A DNA stretch of 39,193 nt from assembly GCA_964387965.1 (NCBI GenBank), contig CAYLXO010000005.1, positions 1-39,193 on the forward strand. Direction: 5' to 3'. The position numbers and the translations under genes were made by a program. Within the stretch, counting starts at the first letter, position 1; each line of letters begins with the position of its first letter. The notes under the pieces are model-generated. The model had not been told where the DNA came from and searched no databases. It was given only the letters and a program-made list of their open reading frames with translations. The DNA is from CAITQP01 sp964387965 (GTDB taxonomy: Bacteria; Patescibacteriota; Minisyncoccia; Phycocordibacterales; UBA9973). Positions 38,147 through 39,193 of the stretch are shown piece by piece.

Positions 38147-39193
38147 CTATGAAATAAGAGAGAGGACGATACCAACAACAGCGCAGAGTGCAGAGAAAAT
38201 CCAGTAGCGCATCGTCACTTTATATGGTGGCCACCCTAATTTAATAAAATGATTATGAAGTGGTGCAACAAGAAAAACTTTTTTACCATTTCGGAACTTT
38301 TTCGATGCGATTTGAATGATAGAAGAAAGCGACGTTAATATAAGTGGCAGTGCGACAACGAAAAGAACAAATACCTCGCCCGTCATAAATGCGATCATAG
38401 TAAGTGTTGTAGTAAGTGCCATGGTGCCAGTTTCTGAAAGAAAGAACCGAGCAGGTGGAATATTAAACCAAAGAAATACAAGTAATCCTCCTACTATCGC
38501 CATCGAAAATGCTGCGATGTCTACCTGATTATGCGAATACGCAATAATTGCATAAGCAGAAAACATCATCATAAATACGCCTCCTGCAAGTCCGTCTACT
38601 CCGTCTATTATCCCGCCAGAATACATTGCAAGAATTACAAAAATGAAAAATGGGATAAAAAATACTCCCATTGCCCACATGCCATCGAACGGAATATGAA
38701 TCGCAGAAATTCCAAGTTTAAAATAGAACCAAAATCCACCAAGAGCTCCTATGAGGGCTATAAAAATTACGCGATGTAATAGTGACATTCCCCCGCCTTT
38801 TGCTTTACCACTATCGTGAACAACATGCCAATCATCCAAAAAACCAAGCAATGCTCCTAAAAACAGTGTAAACGCTGGGAGCCATGTTTGACTGCGTGAG
38901 AAAAAGTGAATTTTCTCAGTTGTTTCGTTTGGGAAGCAATATGTAATAAGCGCTACAAGTCCTATTGTTAAGAAAGTCGAAAATACAACAATTAATCCAC
39001 CCATTCGTGGAACCTTGCGCTCTTCGTCGTTATGGATGCTTTGTGATATAGATGCTTCTTTTCCATCAAGTGTCTTTGGTACACTTTTTTTCTTCCACAG
39101 TTTCCACTCATACATGAAGTGAGTAACAAGCGGAGTTATTGCCATTCCAATAATGAATGACATGAGCGCTGGTGTAAATATTTTTACTGCGTC
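38147..39193 (-). CDS. mraY: MraY, phospho-MurNAc-pentapeptide translocase (5' end outside window)
   Basis: MraY makes lipid I by moving phospho-MurNAc-pentapeptide onto undecaprenyl phosphate. The frame is open to the right edge (DAVKIFTPAL precedes Met at 39163), so the true start probably lies outside. Family motifs are VPRMGGLIVVFS, ALLGFLDDWHVV (the DD pair), SGGIIDGVDGLAGG, ARFFLSETGTMAL and VAPLHNHFIKLGWPPYKVTMRYWI. The last corresponds to the PLHHHFE motif, with Asn for one His. About nine or ten membrane helices are visible. murD, often between mraY and ftsW, is absent; only 25 nt separate the two genes. Confidence 0.94.
   Translation of the reverse strand, partial: DAVKIFTPALMSFIIGMAITPLVTHFMYEWKLWKKKSVPKTLDGKEASISQSIHNDEERKVPRMGGLIVVFSTFLTIGLVALITYCFPNETTEKIHFFSRSQTWLPAFTLFLGALLGFLDDWHVVHDSGKAKGGGMSLLHRVIFIALIGALGGFWFYFKLGISAIHIPFDGMWAMGVFFIPFFIFVILAMYSGGIIDGVDGLAGGVFMMMFSAYAIIAYSHNQVDIAAFSMAIVGGLLVFLWFNIPPARFFLSETGTMALTTTLTMIAFMTGEVFVLFVVALPLILTSLSSIIQIASKKFRNGKKVFLVAPLHNHFIKLGWPPYKVTMRYWIFSALCAVVGIVLSLIS

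Noticed and set aside
1..39193. CRISPR array, prophage, integrase or insertion sequence
   Set aside because: No regularly spaced repeats, cas genes, transposase, integrase or phage structural genes were seen.

Overview
The window looks like an AT-rich Patescibacteria (Candidate Phyla Radiation) genome fragment, most likely Parcubacteria-like. The lineage is inferred from compact, slightly shortened housekeeping proteins, many small single-pass membrane proteins, a large set of secreted cell-wall enzymes, and a SWIB protein and an Ada-like anchored protein of the kind seen in that group. UGA is used as a stop (for example where the HAD phosphatase gene overlaps rsmI, and at the end of the M23 gene), so the code is the standard bacterial one, not the UGA=Gly code of Gracilibacteria and Absconditabacteria.

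Layout. 1-3600: the end of a transketolase gene, a small anchored protein, a PfkB sugar kinase divergent from a GlcD-type FAD oxidase, and an orphan. 3600-9460: prs, rplY, a coiled-coil MltB-like transglycosylase, a 127-nt imperfect palindrome, rpmE, prfA-prmC, and an RRM protein with an unusual long leader. 9575-16925: tRNA-Ile(GAU) and a complete F-type ATP synthase cluster (atpZ/I-B-E-F-H-A-G-D, then atpC), with a 43-codon opposite-strand ORF between atpD and atpC. 17056-22430: a SemiSWEET-like transporter divergent from an operon of ATP-cone/Mrr nuclease, HAD phosphatase, rsmI, a small membrane protein and a DUF4015 glycosidase, then a CtpA protease. 22490-28610: rplI, rpmA, anchored Ada-like and CAP proteins, an AlkD-like protein, SWIB, a DUF2914 membrane protein, YceI. 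28650-32190: an HxlR regulator with two operator-like palindromes, an ABC-F ATPase, a methyltransferase and a probable lytic enzyme. 32205-39193: a VanY-type carboxypeptidase convergent with a leftward mraY-ftsW-murG-gltX-M23 peptidase cluster; mraY runs off the right edge.

Functional themes are ATP synthesis, translation (four ribosomal proteins, RF1 and its methylase, GluRS, tRNA-Ile, RsmI) and building or remodelling of peptidoglycan (MraY, FtsW, MurG, MltB-like, VanY, M23, CtpA, a possible muramidase).

Two observations cut across the window. First, most transcription units carry a TANNNT -10 box ending 6-12 nt before the start codon, so most mRNAs should be leaderless or nearly so; this settles several start codons. 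Second, both 100-N gaps, in prs and atpD, are flanked by the same 55-bp sequence on each side. They are scaffolding artefacts, and collapsing them restores intact genes.
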